This document shows, piece after piece, positions 7,897 through 17,098 of a stretch of 32,807 nucleotides of DNA. The notes beneath the pieces were generated by a model. It worked only from the letters and a program-made list of their open reading frames with translations. It was not told where the DNA came from and searched no databases. The DNA is from an uncultured Blautia sp. (lineage in GTDB: Bacteria; Bacillota; Clostridia; Lachnospirales; Lachnospiraceae). A program made the translations under genes and the position numbers. The stretch covers positions 1 through 32,807 of the forward strand of contig CAKRXU010000031.1 in the NCBI GenBank assembly GCA_934424575.1, in the 5' to 3' direction. How positions within the stretch are numbered: position 1 is the stretch's first letter; each line of letters starts with the position of its first letter.

Positions 7897-9972
7897 TTCA
7901 ATTTCCTCGATCTGTTTGAGCCAGAGTTTTGCACACGCATCACTTGGCATTCTCAAATCTCCTCTCGGAGAAACTGCCACACTACCAACCTTCGGTCCAT
8001 CCGGCAGGCAGGAACGCTTGAACTGCTGCATGAAAAATCTCCGGTAGAAAGTCTTAAGCCATTTCAGAATCGTCTCATCATCATACTCGCCCGCAAATGC
8101 ATTCTGCGCCAGACGGAAGATTTTTTTCGGCGGGAAGGTCCAGCGGAGCATGTAATACAGGAAGAAATCGTGAAGCTCATAAGGCCCTACAAGATCTTCT
8201 GTCTTCTGTGAGATCACACCATCCTTCGGTGGCAGAAGTTCCGGGCTTACCGGTGTATCCAGGATATCCAAAAGGATCTCTGAAAGCTTCGCATCCTCGC
8301 AGGTATCTGCATAATATCTCACAAGATGGCGGACAAGCGTCTTCGGTACAGATGCATTGACTGCATACATGGACATGTGGTCGCCATTGTAAGTTGCCCA
8401 TCCAAGTGCCAGTTCCGAAAGGTCACCGGTTCCGATGACAATACCGCCGGACTGGTTTGCAATATCCATCAGGATCTGTGTACGCTCACGTGCCTGACCG
8501 TTCTCGTAAGTGACATCATGCACTTCCGGATCATGTCCGATATCACGGAAATGGAGATTTACCGCCTCGCGGATGTTGACTTCTTTGAGAGTTGCCCCAA
8601 GGCATTCACTTAACTGGCATGCATTGTTATAGGTCCTGTCAGTTGTTCCGAAGCAAGGCATTGTTACGGCTGTGATCTTTTCTCTCGGCATTCCAAGCAT
8701 GTCAAATGCACGTACCGTCACAAGAAGTGCCAGTGTGGAATCCAGTCCACCGGACAGTCCGATCACTGCATTCTGGCAGTGGATATGTGCCAGACGCTTC
8801 TTGAGTCCCATTGCCTGAATATTCAGGATCTCATCGCAGCGGCGTTCTCTCTCTTCTTTGATCCCCGGTACGAATGGTCTGGAGTCAAATTTACGGGTAA
8901 GCTCTGTCTCCGTCTTATCCAGAGTAAATGGTGCCTCATTATAGCTGATATCCTGTCCTTCCGGAGCAAGATCCGGTGCAAACTGACAGGTCGTCATTCT
9001 TCTCCTCTCGTTATCCAGACGATGGATATCAATATCTGCGTAGATCACGCCATTCACAAATCTTCTGCTCTCAGCGAGAATGCTTCCGTTCTCAGCGATC
9101 AGGTTATGTCCGCCATAGACAACGTCCTGAGTGGATTCTCCCTCTCCGGCTGTCGCATAGATATATCCGCAGAGAAGTCTTGCTGACTGTGTGCTTACAA
9201 GACTCTTACGATAAGAATCCTTACCTACAACCTCATCACTTGCTGACAGGTTTACGATCAGGTTTGCGCCGTGATAAGCATGTCTCACACTCGGCGGGTT
9301 CGGAACCCAGAGATCCTCACAGATCTCGGCTGCGATCTGAAGTTTCGGCATATCAGCGCAGGTAAAGATCGTATTCGGAGAGATCCAGATTTCCTCGTCA
9401 TAGAAATCCTCTTCTTCGTCTTCCTCTATATAATCTGGCTCGTCGTCTTCCAGCTCTTCAATCTCTTCCAGCTCCTCAAAACCGTCAAATTCTACGTCAT
9501 CAGATTCCGTATCCGCTCCATAACGCTCCTTGTATTCTTCCCTGCCAATATGCACAGTTCCGTCTACATTCTCTCCGGAAGTGAAATATCTTGCCTCATA
9601 AAATTCATTATAATTCGGCAAATAGGTCTTCGGCACAAAACCAAGGATCTCACCACGGTTCAGTCCGGCTGCCACATTATAAAGTTTTCCCTTGTATTCC
9701 AGTGGAAGTCCTACAAAAATGATCGCATCTACATCTGCTGTCTCTTCTGCAATACGCACAAGCTGTACTTTGGCTTCCTCCAGAAGATTTTCCTGCCAGA
9801 AAAGATCTCCACAGGTGTATGCTGTGATACACAGTTCCGGGAAAACCATGACTTTGGCTCCCTCTGCTTCCATCTCACGGACCATTTTGATAATTTCAGC
9901 TGCATTGAATTCACAGTCTGCTACCTGCACATCCGGCGTTCCTGCCGCTACTTTGATAAACCCGTCCTTCAT
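7891..9972 (-). CDS. nadE: Glutamine-dependent NAD+ synthetase
   Basis: The enzyme converts deamido-NAD to NAD using ATP and ammonia taken from glutamine, the last step of NAD synthesis. The 693-residue product has an N-terminal nitrilase-type glutaminase with the catalytic triad E46 (FPELCIT), K115 (PKTYLPNY) and C218 (AEICEDLW). The C-terminal synthetase has the PP-loop SGGLDST (about 406-412). Between K115 and C218 is a very acidic insertion (about residues 157-194, runs of Glu/Asp). It makes the spacing about 50 residues longer than in the Mycobacterium tuberculosis enzyme as I recall it. The ATG at 9972 has AAGGAG upstream. The gene is third in an operon, 15 bp after hslO. Its last codons and stop overlap a dispersed repeat. 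Confidence 0.96.
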   Translation of the reverse strand: MKDGFIKVAAGTPDVQVADCEFNAAEIIKMVREMEAEGAKVMVFPELCITAYTCGDLFWQENLLEEAKVQLVRIAEETADVDAIIFVGLPLEYKGKLYNVAAGLNRGEILGFVPKTYLPNYNEFYEARYFTSGENVDGTVHIGREEYKERYGADTESDDVEFDGFEELEEIEELEDDEPDYIEEDEEEDFYDEEIWISPNTIFTCADMPKLQIAAEICEDLWVPNPPSVRHAYHGANLIVNLSASDEVVGKDSYRKSLVSTQSARLLCGYIYATAGEGESTQDVVYGGHNLIAENGSILAESRRFVNGVIYADIDIHRLDNERRRMTTCQFAPDLAPEGQDISYNEAPFTLDKTETELTRKFDSRPFVPGIKEERERRCDEILNIQAMGLKKRLAHIHCQNAVIGLSGGLDSTLALLVTVRAFDMLGMPREKITAVTMPCFGTTDRTYNNACQLSECLGATLKEVNIREAVNLHFRDIGHDPEVHDVTYENGQARERTQILMDIANQSGGIVIGTGDLSELALGWATYNGDHMSMYAVNASVPKTLVRHLVRYYADTCEDAKLSEILLDILDTPVSPELLPPKDGVISQKTEDLVGPYELHDFFLYYMLRWTFPPKKIFRLAQNAFAGEYDDETILKWLKTFYRRFFMQQFKRSCLPDGPKVGSVAVSPRGDLRMPSDACAKLWLKQIEEIEI

Positions 9973-9987
9973 GTTCCTGCTTCTCCT

Positions 9988-10866
9988 TTATTTGCACTTT
10001 CTGAGGATTTCTTTGAGTTCTTCTACACTGAATGTATAATTGGTGTTACAGAAATGGCAGTTCAGTTCTACTTCCTTGCCTTCCTGGATCATTTCGTTTA
10101 ATTCTTTTCTTCCGATGCTGATCAGGGCTTTTTCTACACGTTCTTTGCTGCAGTTACAGTAAAATTCTGTCGGGATCCTGTCATTGATCTCAATATCAAA
10201 TCCATCCAGTACCTGCTCCAGAAGGCTCTCCGGAGTATGTCCCTGCTCCAGAAGTGTAGTCACAGACTGGATCTTCTGAACGTTTGCTTCCAGTTTCGCG
10301 ATTGTTTCTTCCTCTGCAAACGGCATGACCTGAACAATAAATCCGCCTGCCTGGCGCACGGTATTATCCTTGTTCATCAGAACGCCAAGACCTACAGCAG
10401 ACGGAACCTGCTCACTTGCTGCGAAATAATAAGTCAGGTCTTCTGCAATCTCACCTGTCTGAAGTGCAACCTGTCCCACATATGGTTCTTTGAGTCCCAT
10501 ATCCTTGATGACCTGAAGGAAACCGTGTCCAACAGCGCCGCCAACATCCAGTTTGCCCTTGGCATTTGCCGGGATGATAACATCCGGTTCAACGACATAT
10601 CCCTTAACACGGCCTTTGGAATCTGCTGTAACCGTGATTCCCTGAAGGAGTCCGTCACCTTTGACCTGAAGTGTCAGGATATCCTTATCCCCTTTCATCA
10701 TCACACCCATCATGGAACCTGCTGTCAGAAGACGTCCAAGTGCTGCTGTTGCAACCGGGCTGGTGTTGTGATCCTTTCTTGCTGTCTCTACGGTTTCTGT
10801 TGTCACTGCTGCAAACGCACGGATCTGGCTGTCTGCCGCAATTGCTCTTACTATATAATCACTCAT
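9988..10866 (-). CDS. hslO: Redox-regulated chaperone Hsp33
   Basis: Hsp33 is a cytoplasmic holdase that is switched on when oxidative stress removes zinc from its C-terminal cysteines. The 292-residue product starts MSDYIVRAIAADSQIRAFAA, typical of the family. It ends with the four zinc ligands C237-x-C239 and C270-x-x-C273. I chose the ATG at 10866 because GAGGT lies just upstream and homology begins there; an in-frame extension to 10995 would run into the preceding methyltransferase gene. It is the middle gene of the methyltransferase-hslO-nadE operon, with gaps of 16 and 15 bp. Confidence 0.96.
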   Translation of the reverse strand: MSDYIVRAIAADSQIRAFAAVTTETVETARKDHNTSPVATAALGRLLTAGSMMGVMMKGDKDILTLQVKGDGLLQGITVTADSKGRVKGYVVEPDVIIPANAKGKLDVGGAVGHGFLQVIKDMGLKEPYVGQVALQTGEIAEDLTYYFAASEQVPSAVGLGVLMNKDNTVRQAGGFIVQVMPFAEEETIAKLEANVQKIQSVTTLLEQGHTPESLLEQVLDGFDIEINDRIPTEFYCNCSKERVEKALISIGRKELNEMIQEGKEVELNCHFCNTNYTFSVEELKEILRKCK

Positions 10867-10882
10867 GAATTTACCTCGTTTC

Positions 10883-11641
10883 TTATTTTGCTTTGCCTTT
10901 TTCTCTTGCGATGAAGAATAACCGCTCGCTCTCCTCGGATGCCTCTTTGCCTGTGTAGGCATCGTATACAGCGAGAAGATCCATTCCTGCCTCACGGATC
11001 AGTTCTTCGATCTCTTCTCTCGGATATGCTTTCTGGCAGTGGACTTCCTCTGCCTTCTCATACAGTCCGTCCTCTCTCGGAAGAAAAACTGCCAGTTCAT
11101 AATAGTTCAGTCCCTCTTCCTCATCGTAGCTGTTGTCCCAGATGAAACTTCCCTCATCACGGTTTTCTGCGATCGTCGTGTCTCCAAGGATGTCCCTGTA
11201 CTTATGTACGGTATTCATATCAAACAGGAAGATCCCCTCCGGATCAAGGTAATTATTTACCAGTTCAAAAACATGCCGCAGTTCATCCCTGTCTGTAATA
11301 TAATTGAGACTGTCGCAGACACTCACAACAGCTCTTACTGTTCCATACAATTCAAATTCCTGCATGTCCTGCAAAAGATACAGGATATCCCGTCCGGATT
11401 CGACTCTTTTCTCCATTGCCTCCGCAAGCATCTCCTCGGAATTGTCCACACCAATCATATCATAACCCTTGTCTGCAAGCAATCCCGTCATCGTTCCTGT
11501 TCCACATCCAAGCTCCAGGACCAGGCCATCCTCGATTCCATATTCTCTCAGATGATCGGTGATATAATCCGCCCACTCTTCATAATCAATATTGTCCATG
11601 AACAGGTCATACACCTGTGCAAATTTCTCGTATGCGCCCAT
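10883..11641 (-). CDS. Class I SAM-dependent methyltransferase
   Basis: This 251-residue protein has the class I Rossmann-fold motif I, VLELGCGTGTMT (about 41-52). It is followed by an acidic ribose-binding segment (MIGVDNSEEML) and a motif similar to SVCDSLNYI. The substrate cannot be told from sequence; relatives are usually annotated as class I SAM-dependent methyltransferases. I chose the ATG at 11641 (MGAYEKFAQVYD) because AGGGGG lies about 7 nt upstream; a longer reading to 11692 would start inside a terminator stem. It is the first gene of the operon with hslO and nadE. Confidence 0.88.
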   Translation of the reverse strand: MGAYEKFAQVYDLFMDNIDYEEWADYITDHLREYGIEDGLVLELGCGTGTMTGLLADKGYDMIGVDNSEEMLAEAMEKRVESGRDILYLLQDMQEFELYGTVRAVVSVCDSLNYITDRDELRHVFELVNNYLDPEGIFLFDMNTVHKYRDILGDTTIAENRDEGSFIWDNSYDEEEGLNYYELAVFLPREDGLYEKAEEVHCQKAYPREEIEELIREAGMDLLAVYDAYTGKEASEESERLFFIAREKGKAK

Positions 11642-11670
11642 CGTCGTCCCCCTGTTTATATTTTGTGAGT

Positions 11671-11700
11671 AAAAAGGCAGATGATCGCTCACCTGCCTTT
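11671..11700 (-). terminator. Rho-independent terminator after the lipoprotein gene
   Basis: Read on minus, AAAGGCAGGTGA pairs with TCATCTGCCTTT (12 bp, one G-U) around a GCGA loop, followed by a short T run (complement of 11671-11675). It lies between the lipoprotein stop at 11745 and the methyltransferase start at 11641. It therefore separates the two minus-strand units. Confidence 0.85.
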
Positions 11701-11744
11701 CCTTCTTATCTCATGCTGACGATAAATCAGATCGTGTTCTGTTG

Positions 11745-12845
11745 TTACTGAACAGGCATATAATATACGTCTGCTCCCTCACCATGCCAGTAGTAGCTTG
11801 TTCCGTTCTCGTCGTAAGCATCCTCATCACTGGTGAAGTTGTAGGTATTTCCGTCAAAGTCAACCCAGCTTCCGTTTCCGTCCGGTGTGATCACAAGCGG
11901 ATGTCCATCAGAGTTACGATAGATAGTTCTTGTCTCATCTGTGTTGGAAAGCTGCTCATCTGTAAATCCTGCAGAGTTGGAAATGGTTGTGGAACCGGAA
12001 TCGTCATAGCTTTCAGATCCGTCACTGCTACTGTCGGTGCCTCCTGTCGTATCTGCTACGCTGCTGTCAGTTCCTGCTGCAGAAGTATCAGTTGCTGCAC
12101 TGCTGTCTGCTGCGGTATTTGTATTCGCATCAGAAGAAGCTGCATTTGCATTTCCTGTATTTGTCTGAGTGGAAGCTGCTGCCTGCTTCGGAGCTGCTTC
12201 TTTCAGAGAAGAATCACCAAGGATCTGGAAAGAATCTACGGATGATTTCACTGCTGAAAGAACATCTTCTTTGTTGACAGATGCCTCAATGCTGTAGTAT
12301 TCGGAATCGTTTGCGATAACCTTGTGGATCACATACAGGCTACCGTTGCTCTTCTCTGTGTTCAGCATCTTGGTGGTGTAGGTGTACACACCAATGCCGT
12401 TTACATCTGTAGAAGTGTAGTCCTGGATCTCAAAGTCTGTTCCGTCAACCTTGTCTCCGTCTGCCTGCTCAAGAGACGTAGCCATATCCTGTGTGCTCGG
12501 GATCACGGTTGCAGCCATGGTGTCTGCTCCCTGTCCGTGAAGGATCAGGATCTTGCCCTCGTCAGGAGATTCGAAGCTGAGTGTGTCTGCTTCATCTGTC
12601 TTGTTTGCCCATGTTGCGTTTGGAAGGTTGATCGCAACGGATTTGTCTGCGGATGTATAGGTAGTAGCCTGTACATTCGGAGCGATTGTGGCCGTCGGAG
12701 CCGGTGTCTCGGTTGCTACCGGTGTCGGTGTTACACTTACTGCAACAGACTCATCCGGGTTTCCACCACCAAAGCTGCATGCAGCCATAAATACAGATGC
12801 TGATATGGCAATTGCTGAAATCGCAAGAATTCTTTTGTTTCTCAT
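11745..12845 (-). CDS. Secreted lipoprotein with Ser/Thr/Ala/Asp-rich linker, unknown function
   Basis: The 366-residue product has a lipoprotein signal peptide (MRNKRILAIS then a hydrophobic stretch) with lipobox FMAAC and the lipid-modified cysteine at C23. A Pro/Thr-rich spacer (about 37-55) follows. Next comes a folded domain (about 60-212) with alternating hydrophobic segments, then a long low-complexity linker rich in Ser, Thr, Ala, Asp and Gly (about 215-290). A small C-terminal segment (about 295-366) is rich in Tyr, Trp, Gly and Asp. The ATG at 12845 has AAGGAGG upstream and a strong promoter 57 bp before it. I do not recognise a catalytic motif. The layout suggests a cell-surface protein with two domains joined by a flexible linker. 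Confidence 0.85.
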   Translation of the reverse strand: MRNKRILAISAIAISASVFMAACSFGGGNPDESVAVSVTPTPVATETPAPTATIAPNVQATTYTSADKSVAINLPNATWANKTDEADTLSFESPDEGKILILHGQGADTMAATVIPSTQDMATSLEQADGDKVDGTDFEIQDYTSTDVNGIGVYTYTTKMLNTEKSNGSLYVIHKVIANDSEYYSIEASVNKEDVLSAVKSSVDSFQILGDSSLKEAAPKQAAASTQTNTGNANAASSDANTNTAADSSAATDTSAAGTDSSVADTTGGTDSSSDGSESYDDSGSTTISNSAGFTDEQLSNTDETRTIYRNSDGHPLVITPDGNGSWVDFDGNTYNFTSDEDAYDENGTSYYWHGEGADVYYMPVQ

Positions 12846-12901
12846 AACATCCTCCTTAATATCGGTTATGATTATAGTTTATAATAAAACCTTTGTGCTA
12901 T

Positions 12902-12930
12902 ATTTTACAATTTTATTACAGACATGTCAA
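12902..12930 (-). promoter_or_regulatory. Sigma-A type promoter of the lipoprotein gene
   Basis: Read on minus, a perfect -35 TTGACA (12930-12925) is followed after 17 bp by -10 TAAAAT (12907-12902), about 57 bp before the lipoprotein ATG. Surrounding sequence is AT-rich. It is one of the best promoter matches in the window. Confidence 0.75.
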
Positions 12931-13044
12931 TGAATTTTCCCTGATGGATTATGAAAATCCTGTAAAATATTGTGAATTTTCTGTGTCAGTATCTGACTTT
13001 TCCGTAATCTTTCCATCGCATTTTCTGCTGAAAACATATCTGTT

Positions 13045-15111
13045 TCAGAGTTTCTGATATTCATACATATGCAGTTCGTGAAGTGCTCTCGTTGCCGCGA
13101 TATACTTTGCCTGTTTGCCGAGTCCATCTTCTGCATTTTCTGCAAAAACTCCGAATACCTGATCAAACTCCAGACCTTTTGCAAGATAGAACGTAGTCAC
13201 GGTCAGACCTTTTTTGAAATTCTGACTGTCGCGGTTCATGTACGATAACTGGTACTCTCCGTCCGGGTCCAGGTTTTTCAGTTTCTCTTCTATATAGAGA
13301 TACGCATGCTCTGCCTCTCTTTCTGTAAAAAGGATCAGAGCTTCTGTCTCATAGTCTGCTCTCTTTGCTTCCCAGTCTGCGATCACCTGATCCAGAGCTT
13401 CCTCAAGCTTCGCAAAAGACCGCTCCTCAACCGGCTCGCCGTGGCGTTCGAACAGTTCCATATCCTGGATTCCGGTAAGCTTATTGGCATACTCTGCGAT
13501 CTCCATCGTGCTTCGATAGCTTCTGTTCATAACGATCTTGCGGATATCCCTGCCAAAGATCTTCGGCAGAAATTTCAGTACATCCTGCTGCTGTTCTTCC
13601 ATCGTCTGTGCTTTATCTCCGAGGATCGTCATCCTGCACGGGAAAAGTTTCCGAAGGAGCACATACTGAATCCAGGAATAATCCTGCATCTCATCAACCA
13701 CGACATGCTTGATGCCATGATGATTTTTGCAGCGGAAAAGAGAATATTTCAGATAAAGGATCGGATAGACATCCTCATAACGCAGCTTGCGCTTCTCCAG
13801 CGGAACACGCGGCAGTGGATCGTAGCCTGCTTCCTCAAGGAAACGGCTGTACAGAACATAGCAGTCTCTCGTCTCATACATACGTAGAAAACGTTCCGTC
13901 AGTTCTTCCTGTTCTTCATCTGCGAGGTCTCTGTCCCTCAGTGTCTCCACCTGGTCGATGAAATATTCTGCCACTGCCTCCATTCTGGAAAGAAGCGGAA
14001 TATCCAGAAACTTAAAGTAAAACAGATCAATGATCTCCTTCTCGGAAAGCGTACAGCCCTTGTACTCTATGTCCTTGAAATTCATCAGTTCATCTTCCAG
14101 ACCAAGCATGTAAGCGTCCATCTGACCGGCAAATCCTGCCGACTGTTTCTCCCTGCACAGTTCCTGTGATTCCGGAATAAGGACAGAACGCTCGATCTGG
14201 TCATACCTGTCCTCACAGTCAGAAACGATCCCCTTAAGTTCACGGTAGGCAAACAGATCAAAACTCATCTCGCGGATATTTTCCTCTCCCAGTTCCGGCA
14301 GGATGTGCGAGATATAATCTGCAAACACACCATTCGGTGAAAGGACCAGGATATTGGAAGATTTCAGATTTTCTCTGTCGTGATACAGAAGATACGCGAT
14401 CCTGTGAAGTGCAACAGAAGTCTTACCACTTCCCGCAGCTCCCTGGATCACCATAATCTTATCACTTGTGTTTCGGATAATTGTATTCTGCTCTTTCTGG
14501 ATCGTCCGGACGATGTTTTTGAGCTGGACTTCGCCCTTGCTTCCAAGCTCTGCGCCCAGGATCTCATCATCGATCTTGACATCGCTCTCAAACTCGTAGA
14601 TCATTTTTCCATTGCGGATCTTGTACTGCCATTTGGAAGTAATCTCGCCTTCAAAAACACCGGAAGGTGCCTCATAGGACGCAGGACCCTTGTCGTAATC
14701 ATAAAAAAGTCCGCTGACCGGAGCACGCCAGTCATACACCAGCGGCAGGCTCCCCGCCCGCTCCGAGAGATTTCCGATCCCTATATAAAAAAGCTCCGGC
14801 TCGTCATCTCCGTCATACCGAAAATCCACTCTTCCAAAAAACGGAGAATCCATCATCTTCTTAAATCTCTTGCGAAGAAGGAACTGTTCTTCATTCGCAT
14901 TCATCTGACGGAAAAGTGCCTGCTGGTTATCAAAATTTTCATAACCGTACTCATCCATCTCTGTATAGTTTTCCCAGTAATATTCGTGCATATCCTCAAT
15001 TTCTTTCTCACCCTCAAGGATCGCAGCATCTGTCTCGGCAAGACGTTTCTTCAGACATGCCATTACATGCAGCAGGTACTCTCTGCCATTTTCTATATTG
15101 CCGCTCATCAT
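13045..15111 (-). CDS. helD: HelD-type UvrD/Rep-family helicase (RNA polymerase recycling factor)
   Basis: HelD is an SF1 ATPase that in Bacillus subtilis enters the channels of stalled RNA polymerase and releases it from nucleic acid. The 688-residue product has an N-terminal coiled-coil-like arm (about 15-45). It then has the family-typical segment YDWRAPVSGLFYDYD (about 126-140), Walker A GAAGSGKT (224-231), and motif II as VDEMQDYSW. The C-terminal helicase domain ends with motif VI-like KYIAATRALHEL. It is somewhat shorter than the B. subtilis protein (774 residues). Two adjacent ATGs are possible: 15111 (5 nt from GGAGG) and 15108 (8 nt). It is monocistronic, with its own strong promoter. 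HelD is favoured over UvrD or PcrA because of the N-terminal arm and missing nuclease. Confidence 0.9.
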   Translation of the reverse strand: MMSGNIENGREYLLHVMACLKKRLAETDAAILEGEKEIEDMHEYYWENYTEMDEYGYENFDNQQALFRQMNANEEQFLLRKRFKKMMDSPFFGRVDFRYDGDDEPELFYIGIGNLSERAGSLPLVYDWRAPVSGLFYDYDKGPASYEAPSGVFEGEITSKWQYKIRNGKMIYEFESDVKIDDEILGAELGSKGEVQLKNIVRTIQKEQNTIIRNTSDKIMVIQGAAGSGKTSVALHRIAYLLYHDRENLKSSNILVLSPNGVFADYISHILPELGEENIREMSFDLFAYRELKGIVSDCEDRYDQIERSVLIPESQELCREKQSAGFAGQMDAYMLGLEDELMNFKDIEYKGCTLSEKEIIDLFYFKFLDIPLLSRMEAVAEYFIDQVETLRDRDLADEEQEELTERFLRMYETRDCYVLYSRFLEEAGYDPLPRVPLEKRKLRYEDVYPILYLKYSLFRCKNHHGIKHVVVDEMQDYSWIQYVLLRKLFPCRMTILGDKAQTMEEQQQDVLKFLPKIFGRDIRKIVMNRSYRSTMEIAEYANKLTGIQDMELFERHGEPVEERSFAKLEEALDQVIADWEAKRADYETEALILFTEREAEHAYLYIEEKLKNLDPDGEYQLSYMNRDSQNFKKGLTVTTFYLAKGLEFDQVFGVFAENAEDGLGKQAKYIAATRALHELHMYEYQKL

Positions 15112-15158
15112 AAATACCTCCCTTTCCTGCCAGACTTTTTATTAAATGTAATTTTCTT

Positions 15159-15187
15159 ATTATACTCAAAAAGACAGCCGTTGACAA
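15159..15187 (-). promoter_or_regulatory. Sigma-A type promoter of helD
   Basis: Read on minus, -35 TTGTCA (15187-15182) and a perfect -10 TATAAT (15164-15159) are separated by 17 bp. Transcription would begin about 40 bp before the helD start. The -35 box lies in the loop of the upstream terminator hairpin, so the two signals share DNA. Confidence 0.8.
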
Positions 15188-15196
15188 GAGCTGTCT
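15168..15196 (-). terminator. Rho-independent terminator of the MarR-ABC exporter operon
   Basis: Read on minus, AGACAGC (15196-15190) pairs with GCTGTCT (15178-15172) and is followed by a run of Ts (complement of 15168-15172). It lies about 52 bp after the stop of the second ABC gene. The spacer of the helD promoter runs through the descending arm. Confidence 0.72.
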
Positions 15197-15247
15197 CCTG
15201 CCAGTGGCTGCCTTTTATGGCTTAAAATTCTGGTTTTATTTCTGGCT

Positions 15248-17098
15248 TTATGAGCAAAGTTCTGAAGAACCATTGTCAAACTGGCTGTTGTAAAGGTCTG
15301 CATAGAATCCTTTGGCTGCCAGAAGTTCTTCGTGATTACCCTGCTCGATGATGTCTCCGTCCTTCATAACGAGGATCAGGTCTGCATCCTTGATCGTGGA
15401 AAGTCTGTGTGCGATAACGAAGCTGGTTCGTCCCTTCATCAGATTATCCATCGCTTTCTGGATCTGCATTTCTGTTCTTGTATCGACGGAGGATGTTGCT
15501 TCGTCAAGGATCAGGATCTTGTTGTCCGCAAGGATCGCCCTCGCGATCGTAAGAAGCTGTTTCTGTCCCTGGGAAATGTTGCTGGTCTCTTCATCCAGTA
15601 CCATCTGGTATCCACCCGGCTGCTGCATGATGAAGTTGTGGATATGTGCTGCTTTTGCTGCTGCGACCACTTCTTCATCCGTTGCATCCAGTCGTCCGTA
15701 ACGGATGTTTTCCATGATCGTTCCGGAGAACAGCCAGGTATCCTGGAGTACCATGCCGAACATCTCGTGAAGTTCGCTTCTGTTGAAGTTTCTGACATCG
15801 TGTCCGTCTACCTTGATCGCACCCTTATTTACATCATAAAAACGCATCAGGAGTTTGACCATGGTGGTCTTACCTGCTCCGGTCGGACCTACGATCGCGA
15901 TCTTCTGTCCGTCATGCACATCTGCGGAGAAATCATGAACGATGATCTTATCCGGGTTGTAGCCGAACTCTACATGCTCGAACTGTACGTTTCCATTCAG
16001 TCCTTCGATGGAATCCGGATGTTCAGGCTGCTGTACTTCTTCCTCTTCCTCGAGGAATTCAAATACTCGCTCGGAAGCTGCTGCGGATGACTGCAGGAGG
16101 TTCGTTACCTGCGCGATCTGCTGGATCGGCTGTGTAAAGTTACGGATATACTGGAAAAAGGACTGGATATCACCGACTTCGATGGACCCTTTGATAACAA
16201 AGACTCCTCCAAGCAGTGCTACCATTACATATCCAAGGTTTCCTACAAACTGCATGATCGGCATCATCATTCCTGAGAAAAACTGTGATTTCCATGCAGA
16301 TTCATAAAGTTTCTTGTTGTCTTTTTCGAATTCTTCCAGAACATCGTTTTCTTTGTTGAATACTCTTACTACATCATGTCCGCCAAAATTTTCTTCAATC
16401 TGGCCGTTGACCGCACCAAGATAATTCTGCTGTGCCTGGAAGTATTTCTGTGAATGCTTCATCACCGCCTGGATGATAAACATGGAAACCGGCAGGATCA
16501 GAAGTGCTGCCAGTGTCATCCACACGTTGATGGACAGCATCATGATAAATACACCGATCAGAGTTGTCACAGATGTAATCAGCTGAGTTAAACTCTGGTT
16601 CAGGCTCATCTGCAGTGTATCGACATCGTTCGTTACACGGGAGAGGATCTCACCGTTTGTTCTGCTCTCGAAATAATTCAGAGGCAGTTTGTTGATCTTC
16701 TTTGAGATATCTTTACGGAGGTTGTATGTCACATCATTGGAGATACCGGTCATGATCCATCCCTGGATAAAGGAGAAGCATGCACTTGCCACATACAGTC
16801 CCAGTGTCCACAGAAGGATTGTTCCGATCTTCGTGAAATCAATGCCTCCGGTTCCGTTTACCTTGGCAACCAGACCTGTATAAAGTTCGGTCGTTGCTTT
16901 ACCAAGGATCTTTGGTCCTGCGATATTAAAAATCGTTCCTGCAATCGCAAAAATGAACACCATCACAAAACGCAGTTTATAGCGTCCCATATAGCGGAAC
17001 AGTTTTCCCATCGCACCTTTGAAGTCTTTTGCTTTTTCTGTCGGGCGCATGCCTCTTCCATGGCCGCCCATCGGTCCACGTCGTCTCTGTTCACTCAT
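15248..17098 (-). CDS. ABC exporter half-transporter (TMD-NBD), catalytically competent Walker B subunit
   Basis: This 616-residue half-transporter has six transmembrane helices (about 40-335) fused to an ATPase domain. The ATPase has Walker A GPTGAGKT (404-411), signature ISQGQ (508-512), Walker B ILILDE (528-533, catalytic E533) and the switch His in VIAHRLST. The N-terminus is Arg/Gly-rich. It pairs with the upstream gene, whose last 4 bp overlap its ATG (ATGA). The signature differs from LSGGQ, as is common in one member of heterodimeric exporters such as LmrCD or TM287/288. The substrate is likely a drug, lipid or peptide, but the sequence does not show which. It is the last gene of the MarR-ABC-ABC operon. 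Confidence 0.93.
   Translation of the reverse strand: MSEQRRRGPMGGHGRGMRPTEKAKDFKGAMGKLFRYMGRYKLRFVMVFIFAIAGTIFNIAGPKILGKATTELYTGLVAKVNGTGGIDFTKIGTILLWTLGLYVASACFSFIQGWIMTGISNDVTYNLRKDISKKINKLPLNYFESRTNGEILSRVTNDVDTLQMSLNQSLTQLITSVTTLIGVFIMMLSINVWMTLAALLILPVSMFIIQAVMKHSQKYFQAQQNYLGAVNGQIEENFGGHDVVRVFNKENDVLEEFEKDNKKLYESAWKSQFFSGMMMPIMQFVGNLGYVMVALLGGVFVIKGSIEVGDIQSFFQYIRNFTQPIQQIAQVTNLLQSSAAASERVFEFLEEEEEVQQPEHPDSIEGLNGNVQFEHVEFGYNPDKIIVHDFSADVHDGQKIAIVGPTGAGKTTMVKLLMRFYDVNKGAIKVDGHDVRNFNRSELHEMFGMVLQDTWLFSGTIMENIRYGRLDATDEEVVAAAKAAHIHNFIMQQPGGYQMVLDEETSNISQGQKQLLTIARAILADNKILILDEATSSVDTRTEMQIQKAMDNLMKGRTSFVIAHRLSTIKDADLILVMKDGDIIEQGNHEELLAAKGFYADLYNSQFDNGSSELCS

Noticed and set aside
12985..12997. 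GTCAG/CTGAC hairpin after helD as a terminator
   Set aside because: The stem is only 5 bp and no T run follows, so I do not call a terminator; helD termination is unresolved.
12927..13184. 85-codon minus frame overlapping the helD 3' end and the lipoprotein promoter
   Set aside because: It is out of frame within helD and has no ribosome-binding site; the helD reading has clear family motifs.
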